Part shown: in pieces, positions 16,928 through 26,605 of the stretch
Layout: each line of letters opens with the position of its first letter
Numbering within the stretch: the stretch's first letter is position 1
DNA from: Microbacterium sp. cx-55
GTDB taxonomy: Bacteria; Actinomycetota; Actinomycetes; Actinomycetales; Microbacteriaceae
Direction of reading: 5' to 3'
DNA length: 64,000 bases
NCBI RefSeq assembly: GCF_021117345.1
Contig: NZ_CP088261.1
Location: 992,001 to 1,056,000 of the forward strand
Notes under the pieces: model-generated
The model's database searches: none
What the model was told of the DNA's origin: nothing
The model's input: the letters and a program-made list of their open reading frames with translations, nothing else
Made by a program: the position numbers and the translations under genes

Positions 16928-16928
16928 C

Positions 16929-16942
16929 GCCCTGCGCAGGGC
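16929..16942. terminator. Small palindrome between convergent genes
   Basis: GCCCTGCGCAGGGC fills the 15-base gap between two converging stops. It may help termination in both directions, but there is no T-run. Confidence 0.3.
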
Positions 16943-17713
16943 TCAGGATGCGGGGGCGAGGCTCGCCAGGGCACGCGCGAGGCGCTCGGCGAGATACGCG
17001 TGTCCGGCCGTCGTCGGGTGGTTGCGGCCGATCTCGCCGGTGTCGATGATCCACCCATAGTCGGCCGGGCTGATCCACTGCTCCGTGACGGGTGAGATGT
17101 ACGCCCACCCGCGCGATGCCGCGAGCCCCGCCAGGGTGCGGTCGATCCGGGCGGTCGCGTCTTCCACCGGCAGCACCTGCGGGGCGGGCCCGAGGATCAC
17201 GATCGGAGTCGACGGGTACCGCGCGGTCAGGGCGTCCCAGGCGGCGCCGACCGCATCCGCGTAGCCCTCCGCCGGCTCGCGGCGGTCGTTGATCGAACCC
17301 TGCACGACGATCAGGTCGGGATCCAGGTCCGGGTCGAGCCGCGCGATGCGCTCGCCGAACGTGCCGATGCCCTCGAGTCCCGGCACGAGGTAGCCGCTGC
17401 CGCGCACCCCGTCGACGATCGTCTCGCCGCGGATGAGCCCGGCCACGACGTAGGCGTAGCCGTCGGTGGGTACGGTCGCTGCCGAACCGTAGGTCCAGGA
17501 GTCGCCGAACACGAGCACGCGGGGGTTCTCCGGAAGCACCAGCGGGGCCACCGCGAGGGCCTCGGCGGGAACGGCTTCGGCGCGGCCGACCGTCGCGTCG
17601 CTCGCCGCCCACGGGTGCCAGAGCGCGAGGGCGCACACGACGGCGATGGCCGCCGCGAACCCGCTCAGCGCGACGAGGGAACGTCGAGCGCGGGCGCGGG
17701 AGGGGCGGGCCAT
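16943..17713 (-). CDS. SGNH/GDSL-family esterase-like protein, membrane-anchored
   Basis: A 256-residue protein. A signal anchor or signal peptide covers about residues 11-32. The SGNH blocks are GDSW (block I, Ser72), the Gly in VRGSGY (II), GSIND (III) and the Asp/His pair in IDTGEIGRNHPTTAGH (V). It probably cleaves acyl or acetyl esters outside the membrane, for example on cell-wall sugars; the substrate is not shown. The ATG follows a TACGCT hexamer by 6 bases. Confidence 0.85.
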   Translation of the reverse strand: MARPSRARARRSLVALSGFAAAIAVVCALALWHPWAASDATVGRAEAVPAEALAVAPLVLPENPRVLVFGDSWTYGSAATVPTDGYAYVVAGLIRGETIVDGVRGSGYLVPGLEGIGTFGERIARLDPDLDPDLIVVQGSINDRREPAEGYADAVGAAWDALTARYPSTPIVILGPAPQVLPVEDATARIDRTLAGLAASRGWAYISPVTEQWISPADYGWIIDTGEIGRNHPTTAGHAYLAERLARALASLAPAS

Positions 17714-17719
17714 GCGACG

Positions 17720-17725
17720 AGCGTA
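17720..17725 (-). promoter_or_regulatory. -10 hexamer TACGCT for the SGNH gene
   Basis: Read on the reverse strand, it ends 6 bases before the ATG at 17713. Confidence 0.45.
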
Positions 17726-17804
17726 CGACGTACGGCGCGCCCGGCGTCACGCGCCCGTCACGCCTCGACTCCGAACCGACTTCTCGGCGTGCGAGGATGA
17801 CTCG

Positions 17805-18611
17805 GTGGAACGCGCTGTGACCGCTGAAATGGATCTCGAACTCGGGTCGTCGGTCGACCTCATCTTCCAGATCACGGCGGCCCAGACCATGCCCGTGACG
17901 AGCGAGCAGTTGACCTTCCGTCAGGGCGAGCGCATCTACACGCCGACCGAGATCGTCGACCAGTCCGGAAGCCGGCTGCACCGCTTCACGGCGGAGCCGG
18001 GCCTGCTCGAGGTCCGCTACGACGCGACCGTGTCGGGGCGTGCTGCGCCGGCTCGGGGGAGCGATCTGGAGACCATCACCTACCTGCGGCCGAGCAGGTA
18101 CTGCCAGTCCGATGAGGTGTTCGCGCAGGCGCGGCGCCAGTTCCGGGGGCTCGAGGGCTTTGCGCTGCTCGATGCCGTCTCCGACTTCGTCGCGACGAGT
18201 GTGACCTACACGCCGGGGCTGAGTCTCGGCACCGACAGCGCGGTCACCACGCTCATGACCGGGCAGGGCGTCTGCCGCGACTACGCGCACGTCGTCATCG
18301 CGCTGCTCCGGGCGATGGACGTGCCCGCGCGCTACGCCGCATGCTTCGCCCCCGGACTCGACCCGATGGACTTCCACGCGGTGGCCGAGGCCTACCTCGA
18401 CGGCGCCTGGTACGTCATCGATGCCACCCGTCTCGCGCCCCGTGACTCGCTCGTGCGCATCGCCACCGGCCGCGACGCGGCGGACTGCGCGTTCCTCAGC
18501 TACCACGGTGGAAACGTGGGCCTCGAGCGTCTGCACGTCGACGCCTGGCAGACGGATGCGGTCACCGCATCCGTCTCCGACGACCCGCACGCGCCCGTCC
18601 AGCTCACCTGA
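17805..18611 (+). CDS. Transglutaminase-like (cysteine protease fold) protein
   Basis: A 268-residue cytoplasmic protein. An N-terminal beta domain (about residues 1-85) precedes a transglutaminase core with Cys in TGQGVCRDYAHVV, His in DFHAVAEAYL and Asp in WYVIDATRLAPR, the three catalytic positions. Such bacterial proteins are thought to be peptidases or amide-cleaving enzymes. The start is taken at GTG 17805, 6 bases after a GAGGAT hexamer; GTG 17817 is also possible. No partner genes are adjacent. Confidence 0.8.
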   Translation: MERAVTAEMDLELGSSVDLIFQITAAQTMPVTSEQLTFRQGERIYTPTEIVDQSGSRLHRFTAEPGLLEVRYDATVSGRAAPARGSDLETITYLRPSRYCQSDEVFAQARRQFRGLEGFALLDAVSDFVATSVTYTPGLSLGTDSAVTTLMTGQGVCRDYAHVVIALLRAMDVPARYAACFAPGLDPMDFHAVAEAYLDGAWYVIDATRLAPRDSLVRIATGRDAADCAFLSYHGGNVGLERLHVDAWQTDAVTASVSDDPHAPVQLT

Positions 18612-18630
18612 CCCGCGCGTCCCTTTGTGA

Positions 18631-18704
18631 CCGCGAGACGGGATCGGGGCGCCGAGACCCGGGGGGTGACCCCATGGTCTCGGCGCGAAGATCCCGTCTC
18701 GCGG
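18631..18704. repeat. Large intergenic palindrome (26-bp arms)
   Basis: The outer arms CCGCGAGACGGGATC / GATCCCGTCTCGCGG are a perfect 15-bp match. After a 3-base internal loop (GGG against GAA) the inner arms GCGCCGAGACC / GGTCTCGGCGC add 11 perfect pairs, with a 16-base loop at 18660-18675. It lies between the transglutaminase stop and the argS promoter. There is no T-run on the forward side. It may stop transcription or belong to a repeat family. Confidence 0.85.
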
Positions 18705-18730
18705 GGAAGGGGAGGGCGGCGGCGCGAACG

Positions 18731-18736
18731 TAGAAT
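18731..18736 (+). promoter_or_regulatory. -10 hexamer TAGAAT for argS
   Basis: Ends 9 bases before the ATG; a leaderless transcript is expected. Confidence 0.55.
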
Positions 18737-18745
18737 GGGCGGGCT

Positions 18746-20428
18746 ATGGATCCCGAACAGCTCTCCGCCGCCCTGCTCGCCGTCGTCGCCCCGCTCGCCG
18801 AGGCGCGACGCCCCGGCGCCGCCGCCGAGCTGTCGGTCTCCGACGTCGTCCTCGATCGTCCGAAGAACCGGGACCACGGCGACTGGTCCTCGAACATCGC
18901 GCTGAAGCTCGCGAAGTCCCTCGGCGCGAACCCGCGTGAGTTCGCGGCCGAGATCGCCGTACCCCTCGCGGACGTCGCCGGCATCGCGGCGGTCGACGTC
19001 GCCGGTCCCGGATTCATCAACATCCGTCTGGATGCGGCGGCCGCCGGTGCGCTCGCGAAGGTCATCGTCGAGGCGGGCGCTGCGTTCGGCACGAACTCAT
19101 CGCAGCGGGGCAACACCATCAACCTCGAGTTCGTGAGCGCGAACCCCACGGGACCGCTGCACATCGGCCACACGCGCTGGGCGGCGCTCGGCGATGCGAT
19201 CGCCCGGCTGCTGCTCGCGAGCGGCGCGACCCTCGTGCGGGAGTTCTACATCAACGACGCGGGCGCGCAGATGGAGCGCTTCGGGCGCTCCGTGCTCGCC
19301 GCCGCGCTCGGGCAGCCCATCCCCGAGGACGGCTACGCGGGCGAGTACATCCAGACGCTGGGCGCACGGGTGCGCGATCTGCCCGTCGAGGGAACCACGG
19401 GCGGACTCGTCGAGCTCGACCCGGCCGCGCAGCTCGCCTTCGTCACCGAGCGCGCGTACGAGCTGCAGCTCGGTGAGATCCAGGCCTCGCTCGAGCGGTT
19501 CAACGTGCACTTCGACGTCTGGTTCTCCGAGCGCGTGCTGCACGCGGCGGGAGCGGCCGGAGAACCGAGCCTCGTCGACGAGGCGGTCGAGCGACTCCGC
19601 GTCCAGGGCCACGTGTTCGACGACGAGGGTGCCGTGTGGGTGCGCACGACCGACTTCGGCGACGACAAGGACCGTGTCATCCGCCGCTCGAACGGCGAGT
19701 ACACCTACTTCGCCGCCGATGCGGCGTACTACCTGAACAAGGGAGACCGCGGCTTCGCGCACAAGATCTACCTGCTCGGAGCCGACCACCACGGCTACGT
19801 GCACCGCCTCAAGGCGCTCGCGGGCGCGGCGGGAGAAGACCCCGAGAAAGACATCGAGGTGCTGATCGGCCAGCTTGTCTCGATCAACGGCGCGAAGCTG
19901 TCCAAGCGCGCGGGCAACATCATCGAGCTCGATGACCTGCAGTCCTGGCTCGGCACCGACGCCCTCCGCTACTCGCTGGGCCGCTATCCGGCCGATTCGC
20001 CGCTCACGCTCGATCCCGAGATCCTGCAGAAGCGCACGAACGACAATCCGGTCTTCTACGTGCAGTACGCCCACGCCCGTACGCACAACGTCGCCCGGAA
20101 CGCCGCCGCGTCCGGGATCGATCGGAGCGCCTTCGCTCCCGAGGCGCTCACGCACGAGACCGAATCCGCGCTGCTCGGCGCGCTGCAGGAGTTCCCGCGT
20201 CTGGTGGCGTTCGCCGCCGACGTGCGCGAGCCGCACCGCATCGCCCGCTACCTCGAGGAGCTCGCCGGCCTGTACCACCGCTGGTACGACAGCTGCCGGG
20301 TGATCCCCCTCGGCGACGAGCAGCCGACCGATCTGCACCGCACGCGGCTCTGGCTCAACGACGCCACCGGTCAGGTGCTGCGCAACGGTCTCGATCTGCT
20401 CGGCGTGAGCGCGCCCGAACGGATGTGA
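18746..20428 (+). CDS. argS: Arginyl-tRNA synthetase
   Basis: A 560-residue class I synthetase that charges tRNA-Arg. It has the N-terminal additional domain (about residues 1-110), the HIGH motif in GPLHIGHTRW (about 136-145), the KMSKS equivalent AKLSKRAG (about 383-390) and a C-terminal anticodon-binding helical domain. The length is normal. As in mycobacteria, it stands at the head of the block that continues with lysA, hom, thrC, thrB, rho and prfA, here with two small genes between. Confidence 0.97.
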   Translation: MDPEQLSAALLAVVAPLAEARRPGAAAELSVSDVVLDRPKNRDHGDWSSNIALKLAKSLGANPREFAAEIAVPLADVAGIAAVDVAGPGFINIRLDAAAAGALAKVIVEAGAAFGTNSSQRGNTINLEFVSANPTGPLHIGHTRWAALGDAIARLLLASGATLVREFYINDAGAQMERFGRSVLAAALGQPIPEDGYAGEYIQTLGARVRDLPVEGTTGGLVELDPAAQLAFVTERAYELQLGEIQASLERFNVHFDVWFSERVLHAAGAAGEPSLVDEAVERLRVQGHVFDDEGAVWVRTTDFGDDKDRVIRRSNGEYTYFAADAAYYLNKGDRGFAHKIYLLGADHHGYVHRLKALAGAAGEDPEKDIEVLIGQLVSINGAKLSKRAGNIIELDDLQSWLGTDALRYSLGRYPADSPLTLDPEILQKRTNDNPVFYVQYAHARTHNVARNAAASGIDRSAFAPEALTHETESALLGALQEFPRLVAFAADVREPHRIARYLEELAGLYHRWYDSCRVIPLGDEQPTDLHRTRLWLNDATGQVLRNGLDLLGVSAPERM

Positions 20429-20435
20429 GCGGGCG

Positions 20436-21254
20436 ATGAGCGCCGACACGCAGCCCACCGAACCGTTCCCTTCGGAGTGGCGCGAGCAGCCGGTCGCTCG
20501 TCGTCGTCATCGCCGGTGGCCGTGGCTCGTCGCGATCCTCGTCGTGCTCGCCCTGGTCGTCGCCGCGTTCTTCGCGGGGGAGTGGATCGCCCGCGACCTC
20601 ATCACGAAGGGCGTACAGCAGCAGGTGGTCTCGCGCCTCGCTCTGCCGGCGGATCAGGAGGTGGATGTCGACATCCCCGGTTCCGTGCTCTTCCAGCTCG
20701 CCGCGGGCACGATCGACGAGGTGCGGCTGTCTTCCGACGACGTCACGGTCGGCGACGTGAGCGGTGACATCTCGGTGGATCTTCGCCAGGTGAAGATCTG
20801 GGACGGGCCCACGATGGCGGATGGTGCCGCGACCGTCACTCTCGACGAGCAGCAGGTGCGCTCGCTCCTCGCGACGGTCGACGGGCTGCCCGCGGAATCC
20901 GTGGGTCTGGCCGCTCCGAACGTCACCGCCTCGACCGAGCTGTCGCTCTTCGGTGCGGCGATCCCGCTGCAGATCGCACTCACTCCCTCCGCGGCCGACG
21001 GCGACCTGGTGCTCAGCCCCGCCGCGCTGCAGCTCGCGGGCGCCGACATCACCGCCGACGGTGTGCGCGAACGGTTCGGCGCGCTCGCCGACCCCCTCCT
21101 GCAGGGATGGCGGGTGTGCATCGCGCAGTATCTGCCCGCGGGCGTGCCGTTGCAGGCGGTGCGGGTGGAGGGTTCCGTACTCGTGGCGGACTTCGCGGTC
21201 GACGGCACGCTGCTGACGGATGCGGGTCAACGCGCCAAGGGCACCTGCGCCTGA
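20436..21254 (+). CDS. DUF2993 (LmeA-like) membrane-anchored protein
   Basis: A 272-residue protein with one N-terminal membrane helix (about residues 27-48, after a basic RRRHRRW) and an extracellular beta-rich DUF2993 domain. The mycobacterial relative LmeA binds phospholipid and supports mannan maturation; the same role here is only inferred. It begins 8 bases after argS and is probably in the same transcript. Confidence 0.75.
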   Translation: MSADTQPTEPFPSEWREQPVARRRHRRWPWLVAILVVLALVVAAFFAGEWIARDLITKGVQQQVVSRLALPADQEVDVDIPGSVLFQLAAGTIDEVRLSSDDVTVGDVSGDISVDLRQVKIWDGPTMADGAATVTLDEQQVRSLLATVDGLPAESVGLAAPNVTASTELSLFGAAIPLQIALTPSAADGDLVLSPAALQLAGADITADGVRERFGALADPLLQGWRVCIAQYLPAGVPLQAVRVEGSVLVADFAVDGTLLTDAGQRAKGTCA

Positions 21255-21264
21255 GCGACGCTGG

Positions 21265-21270
21265 TAGCGT
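21265..21270 (+). promoter_or_regulatory. -10 hexamer TAGCGT for the GNAT gene
   Basis: Ends 7 bases before the ATG at 21278. Confidence 0.45.
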
Positions 21271-21277
21271 CGGCCGG

Positions 21278-21703
21278 ATGAGTTCCGACCTCTACTTCTT
21301 CACCGCTGACCCGGCCGACCTCGATCGCGATCTCGTGCACCGCTGGCTGAGCGAGCAGGCCTACTGGGCGCTCGGGCGTCCGCGGGAGATGCAGGACGCG
21401 GCGATGGATGCATCGCGCAACTACGGGGTGCGTCGACGCGACACGGGCGCGCAGGTCGCGTTCGCGCGGATCGTCACCGACAACGCGACCTTCGCGTGGC
21501 TCTGCGACGTGTTCGTCGACCCGGCGGTACGGGGCAACGGCGTGGGCAAGATGCTGGTTCGCGGCGCGCTGGCCGACATCGAGCCCCTGCACCTTCGCCG
21601 CACACTGCTCGCGACCGCCGACGCGCACGGCCTTTACGCCGCCAACGGGTTCACGGCGCTCGCCGCTCCCGATCGGATGATGGAGCGACCCATCGGTCAC
21701 TGA
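21278..21703 (+). CDS. GNAT-family N-acetyltransferase
   Basis: A 141-residue acetyltransferase. The acetyl-CoA binding loop is VRGNGVGKML (about residues 88-97), preceded by the strand LCDVFVDPA and followed by LATADAHGLYAANGF, a typical motif B. The substrate is unknown; the opening SDLYFFTAD resembles small GNATs acting on free metabolites. It lies between argS/DUF2993 and the lysA operon with its own leaderless-type promoter. Confidence 0.8.
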   Translation: MSSDLYFFTADPADLDRDLVHRWLSEQAYWALGRPREMQDAAMDASRNYGVRRRDTGAQVAFARIVTDNATFAWLCDVFVDPAVRGNGVGKMLVRGALADIEPLHLRRTLLATADAHGLYAANGFTALAAPDRMMERPIGH

Positions 21704-21760
21704 CCGACGCGGACGGCCGCGATGCGTGCCCGCATGACGGGTGCGGCATAGGCCGTGCCC

Positions 21761-21766
21761 TAGACT
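21761..21766 (+). promoter_or_regulatory. -10 hexamer TAGACT for lysA-hom-thrC-thrB
   Basis: TAGACT stands 88 bases before the GTG of lysA, giving a leader of about 80 bases. I see no Trp/Lys/Thr-rich leader peptide, no lysine riboswitch core and no strong Shine-Dalgarno sequence in it. Confidence 0.4.
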
Positions 21767-21854
21767 CGACTCACTCGCGACGGCGTGTCGCGGCGGCACC
21801 CGTGGCCGGACCCGATCACGTCGTCTCTGCAGCCACCACCGATTGGGTATCCCC

Positions 21855-23267
21855 GTGTCCGCTTCGTCGTCCCGGCCCGTTGTGCCGGCGTGGCTCGAAG
21901 TCCCGACCGACCCGAACGACCTCGCGGCGGGCGTCTGGCCGCACTCGTCGCGGCGTCGTCCGGAGGGCGAACTGGAGATCGCGGGCGTTTCCGTGGGGGA
22001 GCTCGCAGCGACCTACGGCACGCCCCTATATGTGCTCGACGAGGACGAGGTGCGCACCCGCGCCCGGCGCACGCGTGCCGCGTTCGAGGCCGCGGCCGCG
22101 CGGCACGGCACGGAGGCTCGCGTCTACTACGCGGGCAAGGCGTTCCTCTCGACCGAGGTCGTGCGTTGGGTCATGGGCGAGGGATTGACGGTCGACGTCT
22201 GCAGTGCCGGCGAACTGGCCGTCGCGCTCGCCGGCGGTGCGTCCCCCGACCGGCTCGGCTACCACGGCAACAACAAGAGTGCCGCGCAGCTGCGCCGCGC
22301 CGTAGACATCGGCATCGGATCGATCGTCGTCGACAGCCTCGACGAGATCTCCCGGCTCGCGCAGATCACGGCCGGTCGCCAGAGCGGTCAGCCCGTCCTC
22401 ATCCGGGTCAACACCGGCATCCACGCCGAGACCCACGACTTCCTCGCGACCGCCCACGAAGACCAGAAGTTCGGGTTCTCACCGGATGCGGCGCGCGTGG
22501 CCGCCGCGCGCGTGCGCGAGGTGCCGGGGCTCGAACTGATCGGCCTGCACTGCCACATCGGGTCGCAGATCTTCGGCGCCGCGGGCTTCGCCGCATCCGC
22601 CGAGCGACTCGTCGCGCTGCACGCCGAGCTTCTGGCCGGCGGAGACCTTCCCGTGCTGAACCTCGGCGGCGGCTTCGGCATCGCGTACACGCGGGTCGAC
22701 GAGCCGGCGGTCATCGAAGAGCTTGCCGACGCGATCGTGGATGCGGTCGCCGCCGCCTGCGCGGCGCACGGCATCGCGCTTCCGCGCCTCGCGTTCGAGC
22801 CCGGTCGCTCGATCGTCGGGCCGGCGGGGGTGACGCTGTACGAGATCGGAACGGTCAAGCCGGTCGCGCTCGGCGGCGACACCACGCGCACCTACGTGAG
22901 CGTCGACGGCGGAATGAGCGACAACGCGCGCCCGGCCCTGTACGGCGCGCAGTACTCCGCGCGCCTGGCATCGCGTGCGGGAGCCGGGGACCCGGAGCTC
23001 GTCCGCGTCGTGGGGTCGCACTGCGAATCCGGCGACATCGTCGTCGACGCCGAGTACCTCCCGGGCGATGTCGCCCCCGGCGATCTGCTGGCCGTTCCCG
23101 CCACCGGCGCCTACTGCTTCTCGCTCTCCAGCAACTACAACTACGCACCGAGGCCCGCTGTGGTCGCGGTGCGCGAAGGACGCGCACGGGTCATCGTCCG
23201 CGGCGAGACGGTCGATGACCTCCTCGCCCGCGACGCCGGCGCGACCGTCACGAAAGGTGAGGCATGA
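21855..23267 (+). CDS. lysA: Diaminopimelate decarboxylase
   Basis: A 470-residue PLP enzyme that makes L-lysine from meso-diaminopimelate. The PLP lysine lies in VYYAGKAF, the phosphate/glycine loop is LNLGGGFGI, the HCHIGSQI stretch is standard, and the substrate Cys lies in HCESGDIV. The start is set at GTG 21855 because homology begins soon after (VVPAWLEVP); the open frame upstream lies in the leader. It overlaps hom by four bases. With hom, thrC and thrB it forms one aspartate-family operon. Confidence 0.95.
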   Translation: MSASSSRPVVPAWLEVPTDPNDLAAGVWPHSSRRRPEGELEIAGVSVGELAATYGTPLYVLDEDEVRTRARRTRAAFEAAAARHGTEARVYYAGKAFLSTEVVRWVMGEGLTVDVCSAGELAVALAGGASPDRLGYHGNNKSAAQLRRAVDIGIGSIVVDSLDEISRLAQITAGRQSGQPVLIRVNTGIHAETHDFLATAHEDQKFGFSPDAARVAAARVREVPGLELIGLHCHIGSQIFGAAGFAASAERLVALHAELLAGGDLPVLNLGGGFGIAYTRVDEPAVIEELADAIVDAVAAACAAHGIALPRLAFEPGRSIVGPAGVTLYEIGTVKPVALGGDTTRTYVSVDGGMSDNARPALYGAQYSARLASRAGAGDPELVRVVGSHCESGDIVVDAEYLPGDVAPGDLLAVPATGAYCFSLSSNYNYAPRPAVVAVREGRARVIVRGETVDDLLARDAGATVTKGEA

Positions 23268-24586
23268 CCGACTACCGCCATCTGCGCGTCGCGCTCCTGG
23301 GCGCCGGAGCCGTCGGCTCGCAGGTCGCCGCGCTGCTGCTCAAGCACGGCGACGAGCTCGCCGACCGCGCGGGCGCGAGCCTGCAACTGGCCGGCATCGC
23401 CGTCCGGAATCTCGACGCACCCCGCGACACCGACCTCCCGGAAGAGCTGTTCACGACGGACGCGGAGTCCCTCATCGTCGGCGCCGACATCGTGATCGAG
23501 CTGATCGGCGGCATCGAGCCCGCCCGCACCCACCTCCTTCAGGCCATCAACTCGGGCGCCGATGTCGTGACGGCGAACAAGGCGCTGCTGGCGACCCACG
23601 GCCCGGAGATCTTCGACGCCGCCGACCAGGTGGGCGCGCAGGTCTACTACGAGGCAGCCGCCGCCGGCGCCATCCCGATCATCCGCCCGCTCCGCGACTC
23701 GCTCGCCGGAGACCGCGTGCAGCGGATCATGGGCATCGTCAACGGCACGACGAACTACATCCTCGACCGGATGGACACCGAGGGGGCTGCGTTCGACGAG
23801 GTGCTCGCGCAGGCTCAGGCGCTCGGGTACGCCGAATCCGACCCGACGGCCGACGTCGAGGGGTACGACGCCGCGCAGAAGGCCGCGATTCTCGCGTCTC
23901 TGGCCTTCCACACGGCCGTCCCGCTCGAGGCCGTGCACCGCGAGGGCATCACCGAGATCACGACGACGATGATGGATGCGGCCCGCCGTGCCGGCTACGT
24001 CATCAAGCTCCTGGCCGTCTGCGAACGCCTCAGCGGGCACGAATCCCCGACGGGCGAGGCCATCTCGGTGCGCGTCTACCCGGCCCTGGTTCCCCGCGAG
24101 CACCCGCTGGCGAGCGTGCACGGCGCGAACAACGCGGTCTTCGTCGAAGCCGAGGCCGCCGGCAGCCTGATGTTCTACGGCGCGGGCGCCGGGGGAGTGC
24201 AGACCGCATCCGCCGTTCTCGGCGATGTCGTCTCGGCTGCGCGCCGGCACATCGCGGGCGGCGTGGGCGTCGGAGAGTCGACGCGGGCGAACCTGCCCGT
24301 GCTCGAGATCGGGCACGCGGTCACGCAGTACCAGATCACGCTCGAGGTCGACGACAAGCAGGGTGTGCTCGCGACCATCGCGACCACGCTGAGCGAGGGT
24401 CGCGTATCCATCGCGACCGTGGAGCAGACCGTCATCGCCGATGACGGAGAGGCCGGGGCGCGCGCGCGACTGGTCATCGGAACGCACAAAGCACGCGAGC
24501 AGGACCTCAGCGACACCGTGGCGCGACTCGCTCAGAGCGACGTCGTCGAACGGGTCGTGTCGGTCCTGCGCGTGGAAGGGAACTGA
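23264..24586 (+). CDS. hom: Homoserine dehydrogenase
   Basis: A 440-residue enzyme reducing aspartate semialdehyde to homoserine. The N-terminal NAD(P) motif is [14 protein letters not shown] (about residues 9-22), the substrate-binding core has [12 protein letters not shown] and the catalytic Lys lies in [12 protein letters not shown]-terminal ACT domain (about 355-440, [19 protein letters not shown]) points to feedback control, threonine being the usual effector. ATGA overlap with lysA; thrC starts two bases after its stop. Confidence 0.97.
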   Translation: MTDYRHLRVALLGAGAVGSQVAALLLKHGDELADRAGASLQLAGIAVRNLDAPRDTDLPEELFTTDAESLIVGADIVIELIGGIEPARTHLLQAINSGADVVTANKALLATHGPEIFDAADQVGAQVYYEAAAAGAIPIIRPLRDSLAGDRVQRIMGIVNGTTNYILDRMDTEGAAFDEVLAQAQALGYAESDPTADVEGYDAAQKAAILASLAFHTAVPLEAVHREGITEITTTMMDAARRAGYVIKLLAVCERLSGHESPTGEAISVRVYPALVPREHPLASVHGANNAVFVEAEAAGSLMFYGAGAGGVQTASAVLGDVVSAARRHIAGGVGVGESTRANLPVLEIGHAVTQYQITLEVDDKQGVLATIATTLSEGRVSIATVEQTVIADDGEAGARARLVIGTHKAREQDLSDTVARLAQSDVVERVVSVLRVEGN

Positions 24587-24587
24587 C

Positions 24588-25673
24588 ATGGCACACGTCT
24601 GGCGCGGAGTTCTCCGTGAATACGCGGACCGTCTCGGTGTGACCGAGAACTCGACGGTCGTCACCCTCGGCGAGGGCGGCACGCCGCTCCTGCCCGCCCC
24701 CGCGCTGTCGCGCCTAACGGGTGCCGACGTCTGGGTCAAGTTCGAGGGCATGAACCCGACCGGATCGTTCAAGGACCGCGGAATGACGGTCGCCCTCTCG
24801 CGGGCCGTCGAGCACGGAGCGAAGGCCGTGATCTGCGCGTCGACGGGCAACACGTCCGCATCCGCCGCCGCGTACGCCGCCCACGCCGGAATCACCGCGG
24901 CGGTCCTCGTGCCCGAGGGCAAGATCGCGATGGGCAAGCTCAGCCAGGCCGTCGCGCACGGCGGTCGGCTGATCCAGATCCGTGGAAACTTCGACGACTG
25001 CCTCGAGATCGCCCGTGAGCTCGCTGACCACTACCCGGTGCACCTGGTGAACTCGGTGAACCCCGACCGGATCGACGGGCAGAAGACCGCCGCGTACGAG
25101 ATCGTCGAGCAGCTCGGCGACGCGCCCGACTTCCACTTCATCCCGGTCGGCAACGCGGGCAACTACACCGCGTACACGCGCGGCTACCGCGAAGAGCTCG
25201 AGCGCGGCGTCTCCACGACGATCCCGCGGATGTTCGGCCTCCAGGCCGCCGGTTCCGCGCCTCTCGTCCGCGGCGAGATCGTGAAGAACCCGGAGACGGT
25301 GGCCAGCGCCATCCGGATCGGCAACCCCGCCTCCTGGCACCTCGCTCTCGAAGCGCGCGACGCGACGGACGGGTGGTTCGGTGCCATCGAGGACGACCGC
25401 ATCCTCGCCGCGCAGAAGCTGCTCTCGGAGCAGGTCGGCATCTTCGTGGAACCGGCATCCGCCATCTCGGTCGCCGGGCTGCTCGACCGGGCCGAGGCGG
25501 GTCTCATCCCCGCCGGTGCGCGCGTCGTTCTGACCGTCACCGGCCACGGCCTGAAGGACCCGCAGTGGGCACTCCGCCAGCCCGACGGCTCGGACGTGAC
25601 CCCGACGGTCGTCGACGCCGAGGTCTCCGAGGTCGCATCCGTGCTCGAACTCGCCCCGGAGACCGGGGCGTGA
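24588..25673 (+). CDS. thrC: Threonine synthase
   Basis: A 361-residue PLP enzyme converting O-phosphohomoserine to threonine. The PLP lysine lies in [11 protein letters not shown] (about K63), the substrate Ser/Thr loop is STGNTSAS and the phosphate-binding glycines are in [10 protein letters not shown]. It is the short, actinobacterial class without the plant-type N-terminal SAM-binding extension. Its stop overlaps the thrB GTG. Confidence 0.97.
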   Translation: MAHVWRGVLREYADRLGVTENSTVVTLGEGGTPLLPAPALSRLTGADVWVKFEGMNPTGSFKDRGMTVALSRAVEHGAKAVICASTGNTSASAAAYAAHAGITAAVLVPEGKIAMGKLSQAVAHGGRLIQIRGNFDDCLEIARELADHYPVHLVNSVNPDRIDGQKTAAYEIVEQLGDAPDFHFIPVGNAGNYTAYTRGYREELERGVSTTIPRMFGLQAAGSAPLVRGEIVKNPETVASAIRIGNPASWHLALEARDATDGWFGAIEDDRILAAQKLLSEQVGIFVEPASAISVAGLLDRAEAGLIPAGARVVLTVTGHGLKDPQWALRQPDGSDVTPTVVDAEVSEVASVLELAPETGA

Positions 25674-26605
25674 CCACAACCCTGGGCCGCAGCGTCTCGG
25701 TGCGGGTTCCCGCCACGAGCGCCAATCTCGGCCCGGGATTCGACACGCTGGGCCTCGCACTCAGCGTGTACGACGAGCTCGAAGTGACCGCCGCACCCGA
25801 GGGGGTGCTCGAGATCGAGGTCGAGGGTGCGGGCGCCGAGGCGGTGCCGCGCGATGCGTCGCACTTGGTCGTCCGAGCGATCGCGTACGCGTTCGAAGCC
25901 GCCGACCGTCCGCTTCCCGGACTCATCCTGCGGGCGCGGAACGTCATTCCGCACGGGCGGGGGATGGGGTCCTCCGGTGCGGCCGTCGTCTCGGGACTGC
26001 TGGCGGCGCGGGGGCTGCTCGCCGGCGACGTCGACTTCGGCCCGGACACGCTGCTGCGCCTCGCGACCGAGCTCGAAGGGCACCCCGACAACGTCGCCCC
26101 GGCACTCTTCGGCGGTCTCACGATCGCCTGGGTCGACGAAGGCGGACCGCAGCACAAGAAGCTCCTCGTGCACCGCGGCGTCTCCCCGATCGTGTTCGTG
26201 CCCGAGTTCACGATGTCGACCTCGGTTGCGCGCGGGCTCCAGCCCGCACAGTTCTCGCGCGAGGACGCCGTCTTCAACGTGTCGCGGTCGGCTCTGCTGA
26301 TCGCCGCACTCACCCAGAGTCCTGAACTCCTGATGGCCGCAACGGAAGACAAGCTGCATCAGAGCTACCGGGCGGCGGCCATGCCGGAGACCGACCGGCT
26401 CGTGCAGGCGCTGCGTCGCGCGGGCTTCGCCGCGGTCGTCTCGGGAGCCGGACCCAGTGTGCTGGTGCTCGCCGACGGGCCCGGCCGGCGTCTCGAAGCG
26501 GCCGAGCTGGCGGCCTCGATTACGGACACTCCGTGGGAGGCGCTCATGCTCGCCGTCGACTTCAAGGGTGGTACAGTGAGGGACAACGCGGAGGGTGCCA
26601 CGTAA
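25670..26605 (+). CDS. thrB: Homoserine kinase
   Basis: A 311-residue GHMP-family kinase supplying O-phosphohomoserine. Motif 1 is [13 protein letters not shown], motif 2 (ATP loop) is [12 protein letters not shown] and motif 3 is [11 protein letters not shown]. The GTG start overlaps the thrC stop (GTGA). The 3' end carries the TACAGT hexamer that probably starts rho. Confidence 0.97.
   Translation: MTTTLGRSVSVRVPATSANLGPGFDTLGLALSVYDELEVTAAPEGVLEIEVEGAGAEAVPRDASHLVVRAIAYAFEAADRPLPGLILRARNVIPHGRGMGSSGAAVVSGLLAARGLLAGDVDFGPDTLLRLATELEGHPDNVAPALFGGLTIAWVDEGGPQHKKLLVHRGVSPIVFVPEFTMSTSVARGLQPAQFSREDAVFNVSRSALLIAALTQSPELLMAATEDKLHQSYRAAAMPETDRLVQALRRAGFAAVVSGAGPSVLVLADGPGRRLEAAELAASITDTPWEALMLAVDFKGGTVRDNAEGAT
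26572..26577 (+). promoter_or_regulatory. -10 hexamer TACAGT for rho
   Basis: GGTACAGTGAGGG sits in the last codons of thrB. Transcription from it gives a leader of about 205 bases before rho. Confidence 0.45.

Noticed and set aside
21761..21854. Lysine riboswitch before lysA
   Set aside because: The ~80-base leader is too short for the ~170-base lysine aptamer and shows none of its helices.
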